A DNA stretch of 64,000 bases from Echinarachnius parma (taxonomy: Eukaryota > Echinodermata > Echinoidea > Clypeasteroida > Echinarachniidae). Every line of letters starts with the position of its first letter. Position 1 is the first letter of the stretch. This document shows positions 21,436 through 32,335 of the stretch, piece by piece. The stretch lies in NCBI GenBank assembly GCA_037951105.1, contig JBAMJV010010141.1:17079-81078 (forward strand), given 5' to 3'. Both the position numbers and the translations under genes were made by a program. The notes under the pieces were generated by a model that searched no databases, was not told where the DNA came from, and worked only from the letters and a program-made list of their open reading frames with translations.

Positions 21436-22438
21436 TGCCTCCGCCATTGCGCGATATATGACATTCATGTTTGACGTTTGACCTAACGGCCCTTTAAATA
21501 TTATTAGTCCATTGGCTACTCAAGATACATTCATGTACCAAGTAATATGGCAATCTATCAATACAATCTTGAGATATCACGATTACGAGCTATTTTTCAC
21601 CTACAATGAGATATGTAGTATTTGACCTTTGACCCCATGACCCCAATATGTGATCACTTTATTCTCTCATTAAAAGGATAGTTGTCTTGAGTATTGGTAT
21701 GAAGGGCGCTACGTAAAACAATTTTGTTGTGAGATAATGGAAACTGAGTGTCAAATATGAAAGAGCATATAATGTTAATGATATAATAAACTTTATGTTT
21801 GTACGGCTGAAATATCCCAAAACAGTACAATTTGTAACATTTGTGTTGCCCCACAAATATTCAATAATTTTGAACCAGCCGTAAATGTTTTGTTTAAATG
21901 ATGATCTAATCACTGTTTCAACCAAACGTCATCTGCACAATATTTAATATTATATGTCGTTGAAACCAATGAGTGTTTAGAGAGCTCCCTCTATTTGAAT
22001 GATAACAGACTTTGTACTTGTTTTTGATTTGTAATGTTGTATTCCTTTCGAGCATGGTGGAGTTATAACTATTAGTTTGTAGTGCAATAATGCATGTTTT
22101 GGTTACTAAAATTCAGTTTGACTAAAAACTGTACTCTCTTTACTAAAGCTAAACTTTCCCTTTAAGATACATTCATGTACCAAGTTTGGTGAGAATACGT
22201 CATTTGGTTCTCGAGATTCTAGGATAACTAGCCATGTTCACATATATAATGAGTGCTGTTACCTTTGACCTCATGACCCCAACATCTAACCAGTTCATTG
22301 GTTTTTCAAGGTACATACATTTCCTAAGTTTGGTGGAAACCCGGAAACCAGTTATAAAGATATCGCGATAACAAGAACGGGACGTACGTACGGACGGACG
22401 GACAACCGTGCACTTCGTTGCGGAGGCATACACACGTA
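21436..22438. mobile_element. TA-flanked TGCCTCCGC element with nuclear-receptor-like half-sites
   Basis: Starts TGCCTCCGC after TA (21,434) and ends GCGGAGGCA before TA (22,439). The terminal inverted repeat and TA duplication suggest a Tc1/mariner-type non-autonomous element. Inside are iterated TTTGACC, CATGACCCC and ATACATTCATGTACCAAG phrases, and a subterminal GGACGGACGGAC run near 22,390. About 500 bp of different sequence (~21,655-22,160) appears to interrupt it, because the ATACATTCATGTACCAAG phrase occurs on both sides. A second, cleaner copy lies at 37,162-38,035. Confidence 0.65.
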
Positions 22439-22534
22439 GATCATTGTGATCGACAATGCACCGACTAACATCATCTAGAGAATATAGAGAGGCGTCGTGT
22501 ATACAGACTATGGGGTGAAGTTCTTTTGATGACG

Positions 22535-22735
22535 TCACATCAATAGAGGGCAGTATTATCGAATTTTGGCGATTAAAAAGGGGTGTTCCCAGAACAATTA
22601 TATATCAACTTATTACCCAAGAATGATTTCATGGGAAATGCCTGCCATATTTTTTTTTCTTGCGGAAAACAATACCTAATTGTCAAAATTAGGCAATCTA
22701 GATGCTGTAGTCCCGTTAAGGCAGAAGCGAGTTTT
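22535..22735. repeat. Diverged copy of the 50,985-51,429 TTAA repeat family
   Basis: Ordered phrases AAAAAGGGGTGTTCCCAG, AACAATTA, TTGTCAAAATTAGGCAATCT and AGATGCTGTAGTCCCGTTAA match the right half of the elements at 51,240-51,429 and 60,300-60,479. This copy is older. Its right boundary GTCCC(G)TTAA is still visible. Confidence 0.65.
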
Positions 22736-23190
22736 CTCTGAGACGGGGTAATTTCCGTTGCTTTACGACTCGTGTGCGTATCCCAAAATACTCCTCCTAA
22801 AGCCAACTTCAATTATGTGTTCATGTATGTGTGCCCGCCCCTGCGAATTTATACCAAATACTACCGTATATTTACAATTCAACATTCATTTTAAGTTGAA
22901 TGTATGTCACACACAGTCATGTAACGTTACCACCTATTTACTGGACCAGTACAAACACATCATTGCCATTTGCAATTGTTGGACGAGGGGATCGCAGTAT
23001 TAGGCGTATCCGGGGCGGGGGGGGGGGGGGGGGGGGGGGGGAGATTCTCACGTTCATCCCGTCCATCCCGTTATCAGCCCCACCACATGTCCCATGTACT
23101 GGTCAATTTTGAAGGCCTTGTATACAAATAACAACACATCAATCAATTGTATCACAACCGATCCATTTACATACCCAGTTAACTCATTCT
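22736..23190. other. Non-coding DNA with a long poly-G tract
   Basis: No gene recognised. Positions ~23,013-23,041 are an almost uninterrupted G-run of about 29 nt, the longest in the window. Confidence 0.6.
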
Positions 23191-23193
23191 CAC

Positions 23194-23371
23194 CTGTTAC
23201 GCTTATAGTCGTCATCCCATCTGTATCTTTATTGCCGACCATATTCACCGCAACGTGTCTATAGAACCCGGCATCTCGACCATCCGTTCGATCATCCCTT
23301 CGGTGTGTTAACAAGCGACGTGAAATTGTTTTGTGGACAATGAGTAGGCCTACGAAGGCCAATATCAAAAT
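23194..23371 (-). CDS. Candidate internal exon: transmembrane segment and basic cytoplasmic tail
   Basis: On the minus strand, TTCTATTACAG (acceptor) precedes 178 bp of open sequence ending ...ACAG|GTGAGA (a strong donor at 23,193). The phase-0 start translates as ILILAFVGLLIV followed by HKTISRRLLTHRRDDR: a 12-residue hydrophobic core, then a basic stop-transfer, then a polar tail ending MTTISVT. A possible 45-bp exon upstream (23,603-23,647, minus; INIKQKSAARRFPIE) ends with a GTGAGT donor and joins in phase. This would suit the membrane exon of a single-pass receptor. I do not recognise the gene, and no ectodomain exon was found in the surrounding repeats. It could be a chance open stretch. 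Confidence 0.35.
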
Positions 23372-23733
23372 CTGTAATAGAACACAGCAATCAAAATTAA
23401 AATATTAAAGGCTTCCATTAAACTTAAAGTCATAAACCTTATACGATTCATCAACAACTTATATATTCGTCTTTACTAATATACCAAAATCATTGTAAGC
23501 TTCTTCTAAATGATAATTAGATACAATTAACTTTGACGATTGGTAACAGTATTCTAATTCGGATACCTATCAACGATCCAAATTAAGGTATTTTTTACTC
23601 ACTTCAATCGGAAATCTTCTAGCAGCGCTTTTCTGTTTAATATTAATCTGCATAATTCGAAATCAGAACCAATTTATCTTCTGTTACCATATGGCAAACA
23701 AGAAGGTAAACGTACAGTGTGAACGTACCAATA

Positions 23734-23974
23734 GGCCGTGGGACGGGAAGCTGAAAATGCTTTTGTGTTCAAGTTTTGTTAACGTGGTAAGAGGAATTAA
23801 ACAACAAACTCCAAGAGTAGTGTATCAAGTGAGCTTCTTAAATTTAATATAATGAGAATGTGATTGGGAACGAAACTAATTCAATTATTTAGCAAAATGA
23901 CATCGCGATTGAATTGTGCAATCCCGCTTACCACGTTATCAAAACTGACAGAAAAACGGGTTCGTCCCACGGCC
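23734..23974. mobile_element. 241-bp TA-flanked MITE
   Basis: TA|GGCCGTGGGACG at the left and CGTCCCACGGCC|TA at the right. The inverted similarity extends inward (GTTTTGTTAACGTGGTAAG against the reverse of CTTACCACGTTATCAAAACT), giving arms of roughly 60-70 bp. No coding sequence. Consistent with a mariner-type MITE. Confidence 0.8.
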
Positions 23975-24285
23975 TACACATGATTTTTTGTTGAATGTAA
24001 CCAATGTAATGAATTACTTCAACAATCTCGCGTGTCTCGATACCGGAAAAAAGTCTCAGTAATTGTATATGTATTGATTGCAGAAATTAAAAAATAACTA
24101 AAAGGTTGGATTCATATTGCTATGTTATCTCCCATATCACACATTTAGCAGTTAATATATTAAATTTAATGTGGACTCTTTGCTGCAATAAAGTTAAAAT
24201 TCATAATTTTATAATCAGCTATACATGTACACATTAAAACAAAACTAATAGGAGGAAAAATATAGCCCTGTATCAATAAACAATA

Positions 24286-24829
24286 CAGGGTGCCCCAAAC
24301 AAACGGAACGGGGCACTTCCCAAAATATAGTAACAGCATTATTATGTCCATCGGATAGGGTGTCTTTTTCAATAAAACAAAAACTAGACTAAGAACAGTA
24401 ATTTTGGTACTGTAGTTTTTGTTTTAGGGCGCTGTGAGTGACACCCTGTCAGGTTCCCCTTTTTGTCAATTTTTGCTAAGTCAGTGCTTGATGAATCGCT
24501 ATAACTTCCTGTCATAGCATCACACAACGAGCAATAAACGCGCTAGTTTTAGTGTTCATTATTGTTCGATTCGATGCTACGAAGGGCAGACAGTGCGATT
24601 CATCAGGCAACGACTTGGTGAAAATTGACAAAAGTGGGAACCTGACATGTTCTCACTTATGACGTCCTTAAATAAAAACCACTCGTCCAACATTACTGTT
24701 CTTGGAATGAATTTCTTTCAAAAAAATGCCCTATACAAAAATGCCGTGGGACGAACTCTATAGAGAACCTAGTCATAATGTTTCGTTATAAGTGCAAGTA
24801 CCCTGTTCCGTGTTTTGGGGGCCACCCTG
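24286..24829. mobile_element. 544-bp palindromic TA-flanked MITE (CAGGGTG ends)
   Basis: TA|CAGGGTGCCCC at 24,284-24,296 and CCACCCTG|TA at 24,822-24,831. Inverted similarity continues along nearly the full length. AAGAACAGTAATTTTGG at ~24,391 pairs with the reverse of ~24,700, and GTCAGGTTCCC with TGTCAATTTT at ~24,448 pairs with ~24,600-24,650. The whole element could fold into one long imperfect hairpin. CAGGG-type ends and TA targets are common in mariner-like MITEs. Confidence 0.8.
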
Positions 24830-24904
24830 TATTAGTCCAGTAGACGGTTCCATATGTCGTGTATTAGACCTGGAGACATTCATAAGTACAAAGTTTGTTT
24901 TTGC

Positions 24905-25180
24905 TATTCATGTTCTAAATGGTTTATAGAGAAAATTCAGCAGCTTGTATTGCCACCTCGGCAACATTGAGCGATTTGCTGTATAAGCATTGTAAAGATA
25001 ATGAGCTGATTTGCATATATCTAAAATAAGGTCACAGCTCATTTGCTATCTAGGAATAGTGCAAACATAATGAAAACTATTATTTAAAGGGGGTTTTGGG
25101 TAAGGTATCCATTTCCGCTGCTCATTAGCGTGTGCCATATTGGCAACACCCTGAAATCTAATATGGCTGCCCCTAATTTG
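24905..25180. repeat. Dispersed repeat copy (reverse of 32,160-32,340)
   Basis: Shares, in reverse orientation, the phrases GGCAACACCCTGAAATC, GCTGCCCCTAATTTGCAT, AAAACTATTATTTAAAG and ATAATGAGCT with 32,165-32,335. The flanking TTGCCACCTCGGCAAC also recurs at 40,980, 52,740 and 61,793. An interspersed non-coding family. Confidence 0.65.
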
Positions 25181-25614
25181 CATATTGATGTGGCGGAGAC
25201 CATAAATAAACAAAAAGGGTAGGGTATTCTTTTTCATTCATGTTCTGCATGCGTAGTTAAGATATTTCAGCTGATGTGCCACCTTGGCAACAATCAGCAA
25301 TGCATATAATTAGCATAATTAGGTGTTTCACCTAATTTGCATATTCCCATAAATCGAGTGGGGAGTGGCGATGTACCTATTAGTGCTGATCACCCAATCC
25401 TTGACCAAGTGGTAATCTATACCATCTGATTACCCGAACTGCAATGAGTCATCGGATGCTTTCAGTTTAGGTCATGCATAGCACACATCCCTGCCGCACT
25501 GTTTAAGGGTGTTTATAATGGGCACTGGGCCAGCACCCCGGCGTTCAATTATTTAACTTCGCCAAAAACAAGAATAAAAATCCTCGAACGGACGGATTAA
25601 AACGGAACCGACTC

Positions 25615-28600
25615 ATGCCTGCCCAACGACTACGTGAAACGGATTTGAGTATACTAGAAGTGAACATAAGAGGCCTAAGGTCTAACATAGGTGAGCTAAG
25701 TAACCTCTGTCATGAGATAAAACCAGCTATTGTTGTTGTCGTGGAGACATTCGTAGACGAGACTGTTAAGGATGGAGCCGACTGTATCACCATTCCTGGC
25801 TACTCACTTTCCTGTCGCAGAGCCCGACCCCACACAACGGGTGGATGGATTGCCATCTATTGCCTGGAAGGAATTGCCATTTACCATGAAGCTGATCTCG
25901 ACCCTACCGACTTTGAACTGATGTGGTTCACAGTGGCTCTAAGAACACAGAAAATCCTATGTGCAGCAATCTACAGACCCCCAAATGCCAACAGCGACAT
26001 CATTGACTATCTTGATTCTTCAACCTTTTCTAAACTAACGGAACTCAACGCCCAGTCTGTGATCCTCCTTGGAGATTTCAACGTACATCATACAGACTGG
26101 CTCGGCAGACACATCACCGACACAGCTCGCAGGCGTGCATTAGAGATGACGAACACTTTGGGACTTAAACAAATTTTTGATGAACCAACCAGGGAAGATC
26201 AGATCTTAGATCTTGTTCTGTCTGACGTGCCTCCCACATCCACATCATTCGCAAGACTTGGTACATCCGACCACAACCCGTTTCTGGTGAAATTAGATGT
26301 CCCACTTTACCGCGACAAGCCTTACGACAAGGCCGACTACTGGGGAATGCGTGGTCACCTCTCCTCTGTAGACTGGACCCATGCCCTTCAAACTGATCCC
26401 GAAACAGCGTGTAGAAATGTTACTAAAATAATTTATCACAGTAAATACAGTACATGCCGCTGCGGTGTTATTTTTTTGCGATATACAATGGCAATATTAA
26501 AATGGTAATTCGCAAGTCAACGTCAAGGGGCTGTACACATACCGTACCCGGTACCGCCGTATCGTACCATGTTACTTGTATGCATGTCAGGTGACTCTCG
26601 CGGGCAGAAGCGAACGAAAGGAAAAAACAAACGAAAATCAACGATTTTCAGTACAATTGGATCAGAAAGTGACCTGGTAAACATAATCGAAGGAAACAAT
26701 AAACAAATAGTTATGATATACATGAGTGATCTGAATATGTTGAGATATTAGTGCTGATAAAGGGAATCGTAAATACGCCGATCGACTTTTGTGCACATGA
26801 TTCATGAATATTGGGTGAATTCTGCATTGTGCGTGTGATGTGTGTAGCGCCCAGTGTTTCTGTGATGAGCGAGTGAAACGGATTTTGACAGTCAGATGAT
26901 AAAACAGTTACTAAATTTGTTGTCGGGAAAATCACGGAATATTCCTACCCTCTGGATTTCAAATCCTATTTCGTGAAGAAAATAAGTCCCTCGACTTCGT
27001 CTCGGGACTTATTTACTCTTCCCTCGGGATGTAATATTCCGTGCTATACCCTCCACCGCAATTTAATAACAGTATAATATGATGCTATGGATATCTACAT
27101 CCCAAGCAAGGAAGTTACTGGGGCGACGGGTGAAAAGGCCTGGTTTGATGATCGCTGAAAGGAAACTGCTACCAGAAAGAGACGTCTCTACAAGCAGATG
27201 AAAAAAGACGACACACAGGCAAATAGAGATACATCCAAAGTAACAAGAGTAGAGTACAACAAGGCATACAAACAGGCAAGGAGACAACATAGCAAGAAAC
27301 TGAAAAAGGAGCAGACCGATGGAAGCCTCAGCAGTAAGGAATGGTGGAACAAGATGAACACCCTTTCTGGAAGAAAGACTAAATCAGACAAACCTGTCCT
27401 GAATGATCAGGACCAGGTCTACTCCTCTGCAAAGGAGAAAGCAAACGTTCTCAGCCAGGTCTTTGCTAGGAAGTGCCATCCCGATGATGCATAAGAGCCT
27501 GCTCCTGAAGTCCCACAAAGTACTCAGCATGAGATGGAAAAAGTAACATTCAAAGCCAAAGATGTAAAGAGACACCTGCGGAAACTAAGTCCTGATAAAG
27601 CGACTGGCCCAGATGAGATTCCCTCTAGAGTCCTTAAGGAATGTAGCGCTGAACTAGCTAGACCACTCAGCTGCCTTTTCGTGCTCTGCTTCTCAAGTGG
27701 AGTTTTTCCGAGTCAGTGGAAGACTTCAAATGTGATCCCAATACATAAGAGGGATTCAAAGTCCAATCCATCGATGTACCGCCCATCTCTCCTCAGCAAC
27801 ATCAGTAAGGTTATGGAATCAATTGTACAGAAACAACTCAAGAACTACCTCCTTCAACATCAGCTCATATCCGACAGACAGTATGGCTTCAGACCTCACC
27901 ACAGTACCGCATAAATTCTTACTATCCTTTCCCAGCAATGGTCGAACACCTTAGATAGAGGACATGAAGTTCGTGTTGTTGCGCTAGACATCAAGGGAGC
28001 CTTTGATAAGGTGTGGCACAGCGGACTCTACGCCAAGCTGAAAGGCAAAGGAATCACTGGCAAGCTACTGACCTGGATAGAGAGCTACCTATATAATAGA
28101 TCTTTTAAAGTCGTCATGTCGGGCCAAACATCAAGCTCCACCACCATCAATGCTTCAGTGCCTCAGGGTTCAGGAGATAATTGCGAGAACTCCTTGCACA
28201 TTTACGCAGACGATTCCACCATGTTCTGCGAAATAAGATCACCAGGAGAATATGAGGCAGCAAGTTCAACACAGAGATCTGAAGAACATGAGGCAATGAG
28301 CTGACAAGTGGAAGGTGACATTTGAGCCAACGAAGTGCAATGCATTAAGCATCTCAAGGAAGAGAAGCCCAACAAGAATATATTTGTACATTGGAAACAC
28401 CAAACTAACTGAAATAGGCTCAAATTCGCAGCATGATGGAGTATGCCTCTCTGTGTTAGATAAATGCGTCCGCCACAACACTTGGATTGCTGTACCGTAT
28501 CCAGAGCAAAGCCCTGCGCATTATCGGTGTGGACGAGAAAGTGGCATGCTCTGAACTAAACATCCCCTCCCTACAACACAGACGGAAAGTAGCTGCTGAT

Positions 28601-28880
28601 ACCGTTCTCTACACACAGGTATCTGTCCTTCAGACCTGAAAGCAATGCTGCCTCAACCCTACCTCATAAGGCGCGCAACTCGCACCAGTCTGTCGATGCC
28701 AAGTCACGCTCTCCAATAACCTTCATCTAGAACTCACTCAACTGGCAGGAGTTTCATCCACACGGCAGTCACCGTCTGGAATAGCCTACCATGGAACGTA
28801 GATGGAGGTATTCATGACAGTAGAGCTCAATCTTTCAAGACTCGAGTGCATTAGCACCTGCTGCAGATGGCATCACGTAG
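25615..28880 (+). pseudogene. Broken Jockey-superfamily non-LTR retrotransposon (EN-RT)
   Basis: The ATG at 25,615 opens an AP-endonuclease: LSILEVNIRGLRSNIGEL, GDFNVHHTDWLGR, DLVLSDVP and TSDHNPFLV. At ~26,430 the frame is cut by an inserted ~650-bp sequence and resumes at 27,082 with AMDIYIPSKEVTG and EKAWFDDR. In-frame stops follow at 27,156, 27,492 and 27,912. The RT reads ATGPDEIPSRVL, VVALDIKGAFDKVWH (motif A Asp present), SVPQGS, then jumps to DNCENSLHIYADDS. The ~15 residues normally between motif B and the YADD box are deleted. A frameshift near 28,300 leads to WKVTFEPTKC, and a last recognisable piece near 28,760-28,850 reads TAVTVWNSLPWNVDGG. Clearly dead. Confidence 0.88.
26430..27081. 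mobile_element. Insertion interrupting the endonuclease-RT linker
   Basis: About 650 bp with no similarity to retrotransposon coding sequence separates VTKII from YDAMDIYIP. The joined flanks would keep the frame. Inside, AATAAGTCCC and GGGACTTATT form a hairpin (~26,981-27,013), and ATCACGGAATATTCCTACCCTC is echoed in reverse by TAATATTCCGTGCTATACCC. ATAAT occurs at both junctions and could be the target duplication. The superfamily is undetermined. Confidence 0.5.
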
Positions 28881-29236
28881 CTAAGGGCGCTTTCAATTTT
28901 TCTTAAGCTGCTGTGAACCATTGATTGGCCCATGAGGATGTCTTATATAGTGCATTACATGTATTGTCTATATTTGAGTTTGACCTGTGTCTCGCCTTAT
29001 GGACTATTGTTCACTATAGAATATTATATAAAACAAAACATTTAAAAAAGTAAACTCGTATATATTGTGAACCGGATAACTACAAATTACGAAAAATACT
29101 ACTTTGTCAAGGTTTTTTTTATATTTAAATTTGTATTATTATTAATTGTTTTTATTTATTTACTTACTTTTTATTTAGTATTATTATTATTTATTTGTAT
29201 TTTTATTATTATTTTTTATTTATTTTTTATTTTTTT

Positions 29237-29583
29237 TTGGGGGGGCAACAAATCTATTTAAGATACTTAATTCGACATATCTCCATGGCAACCGATATAA
29301 ATCCAAGATGGCGGTTCCCAACATTACATGTATTCATTATTTGAGTTTAAAAAGATCGTGATGATCATTTTTCTTTGTTTCAATCATTGGAATAATCAAC
29401 TAGAATACTGGACTCGCAATTCATTTTAGTCTTAACAGTAAAAACTAATACATTTATAAAATAAATGTGACTAATAAAATTATTTCCTTACAAACCAAAG
29501 ACGGCCATCTTGGATGTTTGTGTGTTGCCATGGTTTTATGTTGAGTTAAGTATCATAAATGGATGTGTTGCCCCCCAAAACCT
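29237..29583. mobile_element. Inverted-repeat (foldback/MITE-like) element
   Basis: The left arm (TTTGGGGGGGCAACAAATC ... ATCCAAGATGGCGGTTCCC, ~29,237-29,319) pairs with the right arm (ACGGCCATCTTGGATG ... GGCAACACA reversed, ~29,500-29,583). Arms are ~83 bp with moderate divergence, around a ~180-bp AT-rich core. No frame inside. The target duplication is not clear. Confidence 0.7.
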
Positions 29584-29589
29584 TAGAAA

Positions 29590-30394
29590 AGAGGTAAATG
29601 TATAACTCGTAATTTTAGTTGTTGGGTTTACAATATACGATTTTACTTTATTTCTGGGAACATGCAAATTAGGTGAAAACCATTATTATCTAAAAAGGAG
29701 AATTCCGGACGAGTTAAAACAAAATACAGAATATTAGAAATAAATCTAGGGATATGCTTGAATATTTTCAGGATTTTACTCTCTTTGATTGATTTATAAG
29801 AAATTTGTCTAATGTCATTAACTCTGAGGAAATAATTAAATTTACAGCACATCATGAGACCCTTACGTATCACCTTCACTTTGCTTCATTTCTTGAGTAG
29901 GCTTTAATCCGGTGCCACTGCATTGTGATCAGTGCATGTGTCATTAATAAAAGCCGGTCATGCAGAGCCAACGAATTCAATAACCACGTTTACAGGACTT
30001 TGTGTCTATTCAAATTCCAATGAAAGCCAAACGTGTTACAATTTGGGGCAAACGGTTCAACAATGCAGTAATGCTCACAGGCACGATTGAGTGGCGCATC
30101 GTGGACTAAACTATTCATGATCGAGCATTGTATTGGTCCAATCAAAATAACACATTCGCTGCAGTGTAAAAACATAGACAGGCGCATAGTGACGGTCGTA
30201 CGTCACAAATTGGTGCATTGTGGGATAGAACGAGCTTGCTCGCGAATAAATGTCATTATATTTTCAAGGCCAATTTTGTGCTTGTTGACCTAGAATATAT
30301 TTTCTTAGAAGCTTGAAATCGTGTGGAAGTCCACTTTAGTTAATATATGCATTGCTGATTTAGCCAATTGGGTGGCAACACAGCTGAAATATCT
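29590..30394. other. Unassigned non-coding DNA
   Basis: Contains 65-78 codon frames on both strands with no recognisable motif and no visible repeat structure. Confidence 0.3.
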
Positions 30395-30398
30395 TTAA

Positions 30399-31123
30399 AG
30401 GAGGGGTGCAATCCCGGCTTTGATTCAGGTTTATAGCTTTAAATATGTGCCTTTATTGATATACCACACTCTTTTTTTCAAAGAAATCCTTAAGTTGGGA
30501 AAAAAAGGTAAATTTCATGCAACTTTTTTGCTTTATTACGCATCGGCGTTCCATGCTCCTAAAAAAAGTCATTTATAGCAGAGCGGAAATGTGCGCACGT
30601 GTCACCCGATTCATGACATCACATGCAGACCGCAACGCGGAGGAATGTGCATTGTTTACATGCAGAGCCTATGACTTGCCTGTAAAACAAACTCGTTTTT
30701 GCTTGTAAATTGAGGTTTTACTGAAAATGCTTAAGAATTGCTAAGAAATGAATTGTAGCAGGATGTAGCTACACATCTGAGTGTATATCGTCCCATGATA
30801 TAAACCTGAACAAATGTTTGCAAATATTGAAACAAATGGAAATAATATCTCTGTGTCAACGTGAGTATTGTACTCAGCGTGTACGTCTATGACCGAGCTA
30901 AACTGCGATTGCCTGCAGGTGACGTCACAAAGATGACGTCATTTTTTGTTCGCCCGGGACTCAGTTTTTTTACGGGGGTTCCGAAAGAGAATTTACAAGT
31001 TGATTTTTTTATTTTACCGGGTTTTCCCACGAGGAAAATATGTTTGTATTAGTAATCTTCATGAAAATCTACCTTAGATACAGTAAAAACCAATTTTGAG
31101 GCAGTTTTCTTGTCACCATACCT
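30399..31123. mobile_element. TTAA-flanked element (AGG...CCT ends)
   Basis: TTAA at 30,395-30,398 and 31,124-31,127. Ends are AGGAGGGGTGCAA and, reversed from the right, AGGTATGGTGACAAG. About 725 bp with no transposase. A second copy without its right end starts at 61,888 after TTAA and shares CCCGGCTTTGATTCAGGTTT, ATATGTGCCTTTATTGATAT and GTCGGCGTTCCAT. TTAA targets occur in both piggyBac and Kolobok; the AGG start argues against piggyBac. Superfamily not settled. Confidence 0.65.
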
Positions 31124-31312
31124 TTAATACATATGTAAAACATGATTAAAACTTAAACTCCTGTACTCTTTGCCCATGAATGGATTAAACTACCAACAAC
31201 CAATAATATTTATAATTATATCCTACATGAATGAAATCCTGTTCAGTGATTGGTCTACATAGCGTCATGTGACCAAACATAGTAATGCCCATGGAGAAAA
31301 ATGTGCTATGCG

Positions 31313-31358
31313 TGACGTCATTCATGGAATAGTAAATGCTATTCCATGAATGACGTCA
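31313..31358. repeat. Perfect 20-bp palindrome with CRE-like cores
   Basis: TGACGTCATTCATGGAATAG (31,313-31,332) is followed after six bases by its exact reverse complement (31,339-31,358). Each arm carries TGACGTCA, the full cAMP-response-element palindrome. No gene is assigned nearby, so a regulatory role is only a possibility. Confidence 0.85.
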
Positions 31359-31990
31359 TAGACGCCGGGTGATCATATTGAGCCCATAGAGATGCGTGTT
31401 ATAAAACTTCCCCGCGAGCAGAGGTCTTGTTTTAGCTTGCGAAAGATGCTTGACGAGATTTCTCAAAGAGTTATTTAAAAAGAAATACAGCATATTTTCA
31501 CCCGTGAATATCAATAAGTTCCAAAGAATATTCTAGAGATGCATTTCATGTATAACGTAGCGGTATTCAAATTAAAAAATTACGACAATGGTGCACATTG
31601 TGCATTGTTGTCCTTCTGTGGTCGTGACACTAATTCGTCATTAGAAAATTGGCCGCGGTGTGCACTACACTAGCTGTATGTGTAATGTACGAATAACTAG
31701 TTTCTCCATACAATTACACTTGTGTAGTAATGTAAAGCAGGTTAATTATTCAATTTGATGCGCGCGTTTTGCATTTGGGTGCGCATTAGTTGTTAAGGCG
31801 CGGAACCATGAATGGAAAGATAGCGCAATACGCGCTCTGCGCTAGGACTATTGCGCAAAGGGGGTCAGTGTCACAAACAGAACATAGTCAGTGCAGTGAT
31901 GGTTCCATGATCAATGCTTTGTTTTTCTTTATATTTTTCTTTAATTTAATTGAAATCATTAATTTTTGCGATGATTATGATTATGCGAAG
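31359..31990. other. Unassigned non-coding DNA
   Basis: Contains a patch rich in GCGC and CGCG (31,750-31,860, GATGCGCGCGTTTTGC) but no supported gene. The 151-codon frame beginning at 31,790 runs through the 32,032-32,134 palindrome and is rejected as coding. Confidence 0.35.
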
Positions 31991-32031
31991 GATATAAAAC
32001 AAATATATCATGCACTATTTCGAGCCACTAG

Positions 32032-32134
32032 TGAAATTATGGATTCCTCGGTGACAGAAAAAGCACTATGTTCTTCGGGTCTACGACCCTCAGAACATAG
32101 TGCTTTTCCTGTCACCTCGGAATCCATAATTTCA
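32032..32134. repeat. Long hairpin, 43-bp arms
   Basis: The left arm TGAAATTATGGATTCC...AAGCACTATGTTCT (32,032-32,074) pairs with 32,092-32,134 with three or four mismatches. The 17-nt loop contains its own small stem GGGTC/GACCC. A miniature foldback element or an old MITE core. Confidence 0.85.
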
Positions 32135-32164
32135 ACTAGAGACTCTCAGTGCATGGTATATTTG

Positions 32165-32335
32165 TTTACTATGCAAATTAGGGGCAGCCATCTTGGATTT
32201 CAGGGTGTTGCCCATATGGCAAATGAAAATGGGTACCGGAAATGAGATCCTTACTCTAAAAAACCTTTAAATAATAGTTTTCATTATTTTTGCACTATTC
32301 AATCAATAGCGAATGACCTTAGCTCATTATCTTTC
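32165..32335. repeat. Dispersed repeat copy (reverse of 24,905-25,180)
   Basis: Shares TGCAAATTAGGGGCAGCCAT, GATTTCAGGGTGTTGCC and AATAATAGTTTTCATTAT with the 25-kb copy in opposite orientation. Confidence 0.65.

Noticed and set aside
31790-32245. 151-codon plus-strand frame
   Set aside because: Half of it is the 32,032-32,134 palindrome and the dispersed repeat at 32,165; no domain or splice signal.
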